Origin: Nitratireductor pacificus pht-3B | Lineage (GTDB): Bacteria; Pseudomonadota; Alphaproteobacteria; Rhizobiales; Rhizobiaceae | Assembly (NCBI RefSeq): GCF_000300335.1 | Contig: NZ_AMRM01000031.1 | Location: 1-41,421 of the forward strand | DNA: 41,421 nt | Reading direction: 5' to 3' | Part shown: positions 38,890-41,421 of the stretch, in pieces | How the letters are laid out: each line of letters begins with the position of its first letter | Numbering within the stretch: the first letter of the stretch is position 1 | Made by a program: the position numbers and the translations under genes | Notes under the pieces: generated by a model | What the model was told of the DNA's origin: nothing | Database searches by the model: none | The model's input: the letters and a program-made list of their open reading frames with translations, nothing else

Positions 38890-39546
38890 ATGCAGAAGAA
38901 GGCGGCCATGCAGAGGAAGGACGAGGCGCTCCTGGCGATCCTCGAGGGTCAGCCGGTGATGCCCGTGCTGAAGATCGACCGCCTCGCCGACGCCGTCCCG
39001 CTGGCGCAGGCGCTGGTGCGGGGCGGCCTGCCGGCCATCGAGATCACCCTGCGCACGCCGGATGCAATCGATGCCATCCGGCTGGTCAGCGAGGAGGTGC
39101 CGGACGCCATCGTCGGCGCCGGCACGATCCTGACCGCGAGAGATTTTTCCCAGGCGGTTTCGGCGGGCGCCCGTTTCATCGTCAGCCCCGGCATCACGCA
39201 GGAACTGCTCGATGCGGCCTCCATGTCCGAGGTGCCGTTCCTGCCGGGCGCGGCGACGCCGAGCGAGGTGATGGCCGCACGGGAGGAAGGGTATCGGCTG
39301 CTGAAATTCTTTCCCGCCGAGCAGGCGGGCGGCGCGCCCTTCCTGAAGGCGCTGGCCTCGCCGCTAGCCACCATCCGCTTCTGCCCGACCGGCGGTGTCT
39401 CGCCGAAGAATGTCGGCGACTACCTGTCCCTGCCGAACGTCATCTGCGTGGGCGGATCGTGGGTCGCGCCGGACAAGGAGATCGCCGCCGGAAACTGGGC
39501 GGCCATCGAGGAGCTGGCGCGGCAGGCGCGTGCGCTCAAGGGCTGA
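38890..39546 (+). CDS. eda: KDPG/KHG aldolase (2-dehydro-3-deoxy-phosphogluconate aldolase)
   Basis: A 218-residue class I aldolase. 'PVMPVLKIDRLADAVPLAQALVRGGLPAIEITLRTP' contains the catalytic Glu, 'VGAGTILTARDFSQAVSAGARFIVSPG' is the phosphate loop, and 'YRLLKFFPAEQAGG' carries the Schiff-base Lys. It cleaves KDPG to pyruvate and glyceraldehyde 3-phosphate in the Entner-Doudoroff pathway. AGGGAG lies about 7 bases before the ATG at 38890; the upstream open frame was not used. No edd or zwf is near, so it stands alone. Confidence 0.94.
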   Translation: MQKKAAMQRKDEALLAILEGQPVMPVLKIDRLADAVPLAQALVRGGLPAIEITLRTPDAIDAIRLVSEEVPDAIVGAGTILTARDFSQAVSAGARFIVSPGITQELLDAASMSEVPFLPGAATPSEVMAAREEGYRLLKFFPAEQAGGAPFLKALASPLATIRFCPTGGVSPKNVGDYLSLPNVICVGGSWVAPDKEIAAGNWAAIEELARQARALKG

Positions 39547-39651
39547 TCGGGGGAACCATCCCCGGGAGTCACACGGCGTTGCGCTGCGAGGGCGGGAGCC
39601 GCGCTCGCGCCATCACCTCAATGAGGACAACCTCTCGAGAACCCGGAACCA

Positions 39652-39748
39652 TAGCGTTTTGCAGTCAGGTGGGACCACCTGACTGCAAAACGCGAAAAAA
39701 CAATGAGATAGACCCGTTCAGCGTTTCCGGAAACGCTGAACGGGTCTA
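39652..39748. repeat. Palindromic mosaic element, copy C (complete, near-perfect)
   Basis: Palindrome 1 (39654-39693) has perfect 19-bp arms (GCGTTTTGCAGTCAGGTGG and its complement) around a 2-base centre. The linker is GAAAAAACAATGAGA. Palindrome 2 (39709-39748) is a perfect 40-bp palindrome without a loop, starting TAGACCCG and ending CGGGTCTA. It lies between convergent eda and arr and contains the arr stop codon (TAG at 39748-39746). It probably acts as a transcription terminator for both. Confidence 0.9.
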
Positions 39749-40162
39749 ATCGATGATGATGTCCTTTCCCTCCGCCTTCAGGCGGGCGAGACCGTCCTTC
39801 ATTTCCTGAAGCCGCTCCGGCGGGTGCCCCTGCCACTGGGTCACCTCGGCAACGACCCGCAGCGGCTCACGGGAGCGATAGGACATCGTCGGATTGCCGG
39901 GAAACTTCTTGTCCGTTACGTTCGGATCGTCCTCTACCGGCCCCGTCGGCTCCACGACGTAGATCCTTTCCTGCCCGCTTCCGGCTGCAAGCTCCGCACC
40001 CCAGATGGCGGCGTCCAGCGTGCTCGCGAAGTAGACCCACGACAGCGGCTTCTCCTCGGTGAAGTTGGATCGGTGACCGGTGACGATCATGTCTCCCGGC
40101 TTCAGTTCGGCTCTGCTGCCATGGAAGAACGACTGGGCAAACATGCTGGCATTGGCGGTCAT
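39746..40162 (-). CDS. arr: Arr-type NAD-dependent rifamycin ADP-ribosyltransferase
   Basis: A 138-residue protein, the usual Arr length. 'FFHGSRAELKPGDMI' (His14), 'PLSWVYFASTLDAAIWGAELA' (Tyr44 in the second motif), 'RIYVVEPTGPVEDDPNVTDKKFPGNPTMSYRS' and 'PLRVVAEV' match Arr-ms and related enzymes in order. These transfer ADP-ribose from NAD to rifamycins and inactivate them. AGGAG lies 11 bases before the ATG; a start at Met7 is also possible. Its stop codon is formed by mosaic repeat C. Whether the host is rifamycin-resistant because of it is not shown. Confidence 0.92.
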   Translation of the reverse strand: MTANASMFAQSFFHGSRAELKPGDMIVTGHRSNFTEEKPLSWVYFASTLDAAIWGAELAAGSGQERIYVVEPTGPVEDDPNVTDKKFPGNPTMSYRSREPLRVVAEVTQWQGHPPERLQEMKDGLARLKAEGKDIIID

Positions 40163-40472
40163 CGGGCTTCAGGCTCCTTCTGGGACATCGGACCGAAAAG
40201 CGAACTCCGGTGCTCGGTTGTTCCGATCCTTCATCAATGGTCCGGATCGTCCTTTGCTCGTGCGGATGGATGCGGGGCGATCCTGTGGCAAGCTGACCGC
40301 TTATCAGTCGTGCGCAGCCGCTGCATTCCGATTCTTGCCGCAGGGCATTGCGGCAGATGCAGCGGCTGGCCTCGTCGATACAGGCTTGACTTGCATTCCG
40401 CGGGTGCGCGACGGCCGGATGTCGGGTTCCCGCGCTGGGTGCGGGCCGTCGCGTCGTTCTCCGTGGAGAGGC
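40163..40472. other. 310-bp gap between arr and the partial carboxypeptidase gene
   Basis: No gene is supported. It contains the arr promoter region and the nested inverted repeat at 40315-40368 (separate entry). No convincing promoter could be pinned down. Confidence 0.5.
40315..40368. repeat. Nested inverted repeat downstream of the partial carboxypeptidase gene
   Basis: Outer arms CAGCCGCTGCAT (40315-40326) and ATGCAGCGGCTG (40357-40368) are perfect over 12 bp. Inside lies TGCCGCA-GGGCAT-TGCGGCA (40336-40355). Together they give a 54-nt hairpin. It may terminate or stabilise the minus-strand transcript ending at 40473; no T-run is present. Confidence 0.55.
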
Positions 40473-41421
40473 TCAGTTCGTCCGGAAACGGGCCATCGAC
40501 AGGAAGTTGACCGCCTTGCCGGTGAAGCGGGTTGCATCCGCGACGGCCGTGTTCTGCTCGAAACCGGAGGTGTAGACGGTTTTCGGAGAACGCACGAATT
40601 CGCTGTCGAATGCCGGCGGATGCGTGGCATGGGATGCCTCGGTCAACATCGAATGCCGGCTGAAGGCGCGGCTCTTCGTGTCGACGGCGGCCGTCACGAC
40701 AACCGGTTCGGCTTCCGGTGACACGTCTGCCGGTCCGGGCTTCGCGCCCTTGCTCGTGGTGCGCGCGCCGCTCGGTACTGCCCTGCCGGGCTTGGCGTCG
40801 GCGCTGGCCAGAAGCGCGAGGCGCGGCGAGGCGGAAACGGGTTCGCCGCGGGGCTGCGCCGGGACCGGCGTGATCGCCGTTTCAGCGCTTGCGAGCTGCT
40901 CGGGAGCCGGACGCGGCTGCGGCAGGGCCGCCAGGCGGAATTCCTCGGCCTCCGCCTCGCGGGCCAGGGCCTCGCGGGTCGCGGCATCGACCGGGCGGCG
41001 CGACGGCACGGGCAGATAGGCCGCCGTGACGACGGGTTGCTCGACGTCCTCCTGCGCGCTGGCGAGGACCCCGGCGATGGCGTCCGGAGCGCCGGTCTCG
41101 GCCGAAGCCATCTGGACGAGCGCGTCACGCGTGGATTCGTCCGGCACCGCCGCCGGCGGCGCGTAGTCCGGCCGGCGCGTGGGAATCGGGACATTGGTGG
41201 CGACCAGAACGGCCGTTGCCGTCGCCTCCGGGGTTTCGTCCGCAAGAGTCGGCGCCTGCTCCACCGGCTTCACCTCGAAGGGAAGCGGCTGGCCGACGTT
41301 GACGTCCGGGCGCGGAGCGGAACGGGGCAGCGGCAGTGCGCGCTGGGGCAGGGCGGCCAGGATGGTCGCCGGCGTCTCGACGGGGGCCTCGGGCTGCGGC
41401 GGGGCGGCGCGCGCGACCTGA
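40473..41421 (-). CDS. C-terminal part of a probable D-alanyl-D-alanine carboxypeptidase-like protein
   Basis: The frame is open from the window edge (41421) to the stop at 40473, giving 315 or so residues; the start and any catalytic domain lie outside. An internal GTG at 41273 is not taken as the start because the frame continues upstream with similar sequence. What is seen is a long Pro/Ala/Arg-rich, low-complexity region with repeated 'ALPLPRSAPRPD'-type, 'PIPTRRPDYAPP' and 'YLPVPSRRPVD' motifs, and a terminal conserved module ending 'TRFTGKAVNFLSMARF'. This tail resembles that of penicillin-binding D,D-carboxypeptidases of Hyphomicrobiales, which is the basis of the call; without the catalytic part it stays tentative. 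Confidence 0.5.
   Translation of the reverse strand, partial: QVARAAPPQPEAPVETPATILAALPQRALPLPRSAPRPDVNVGQPLPFEVKPVEQAPTLADETPEATATAVLVATNVPIPTRRPDYAPPAAVPDESTRDALVQMASAETGAPDAIAGVLASAQEDVEQPVVTAAYLPVPSRRPVDAATREALAREAEAEEFRLAALPQPRPAPEQLASAETAITPVPAQPRGEPVSASPRLALLASADAKPGRAVPSGARTTSKGAKPGPADVSPEAEPVVVTAAVDTKSRAFSRHSMLTEASHATHPPAFDSEFVRSPKTVYTSGFEQNTAVADATRFTGKAVNFLSMARFRTN

Overview
This window looks like a chromosomal segment of an alphaproteobacterium of the order Hyphomicrobiales (Rhizobiales), most probably the Mesorhizobium/Nitratireductor/Phyllobacteriaceae side. The reasons are high GC, a CpdR-type response regulator next to tRNA-Val, gltB/gltD with rhizobial lengths, the galU/kpsF neighbourhood, a ROSE-type RNA thermometer, and intergenic palindromic mosaic elements of rhizobial type. 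The genus call is inference from gene content; no database was searched.

Layout. (1) 1-2152: the right end of an integrated conjugative or genomic-island element: the 3' end of trbI, a DUF2274 gene, an excisionase-like HTH gene and a tyrosine integrase whose reading frame ends inside a tRNA-Val(GAC) gene, the likely attachment site. (2) 2256-5748: cpdR, an N-formylglutamate amidohydrolase, a probable trans-acting sRNA on the minus strand, hisN and an alpha/beta hydrolase. (3) 5749-10561: a heat-shock hsp20 gene with an RpoH-like promoter and ROSE thermometer, then a minus-strand operon bufA-bufB-bufC-bufD (DUF2282 precursor, DUF692 MNIO enzyme, DUF2063 partner, DoxX). This is a bufferin-type RiPP copper-handling system. 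ltaE lies upstream. (4) 10562-18054: a 550-bp regulatory region followed by gltB, a GST gene and gltD. (5) 18100-27257: envelope and housekeeping genes (DUF459/SGNH protein, lytic transglycosylase, galU, outer-membrane barrel, kpsF, NfeD, SPFH protein, hemH). (6) 27434-33290: a GNAT, a secreted 5'-nucleotidase fused to LysM, OsmC and modABC. (7) 33627-36780: a TerB/DUF533 protein and a divergent module of HD hydrolase versus TetR plus alpha/beta hydrolase, sharing a 57-bp two-copy operator. (8) 36800-41421: trhO, an endolysin-like muramidase, eda, an Arr-type rifamycin ADP-ribosyltransferase, and the C-terminal part of a probable D,D-carboxypeptidase cut by the window edge.

A recurring signal is a family of intergenic palindromic mosaic elements at 4708, 16478, 18052, 24600 and 39652. 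Several of them supply, or directly abut, the stop codon of the neighbouring gene.

The strongest candidates for follow-up are the bufferin operon, the sRNA at 3720-3806 with an exposed anti-Shine-Dalgarno stretch, the hsp20 thermometer, the TetR double operator, the 29-bp palindrome upstream of gltB and the stop-codon-supplying mosaic repeats.
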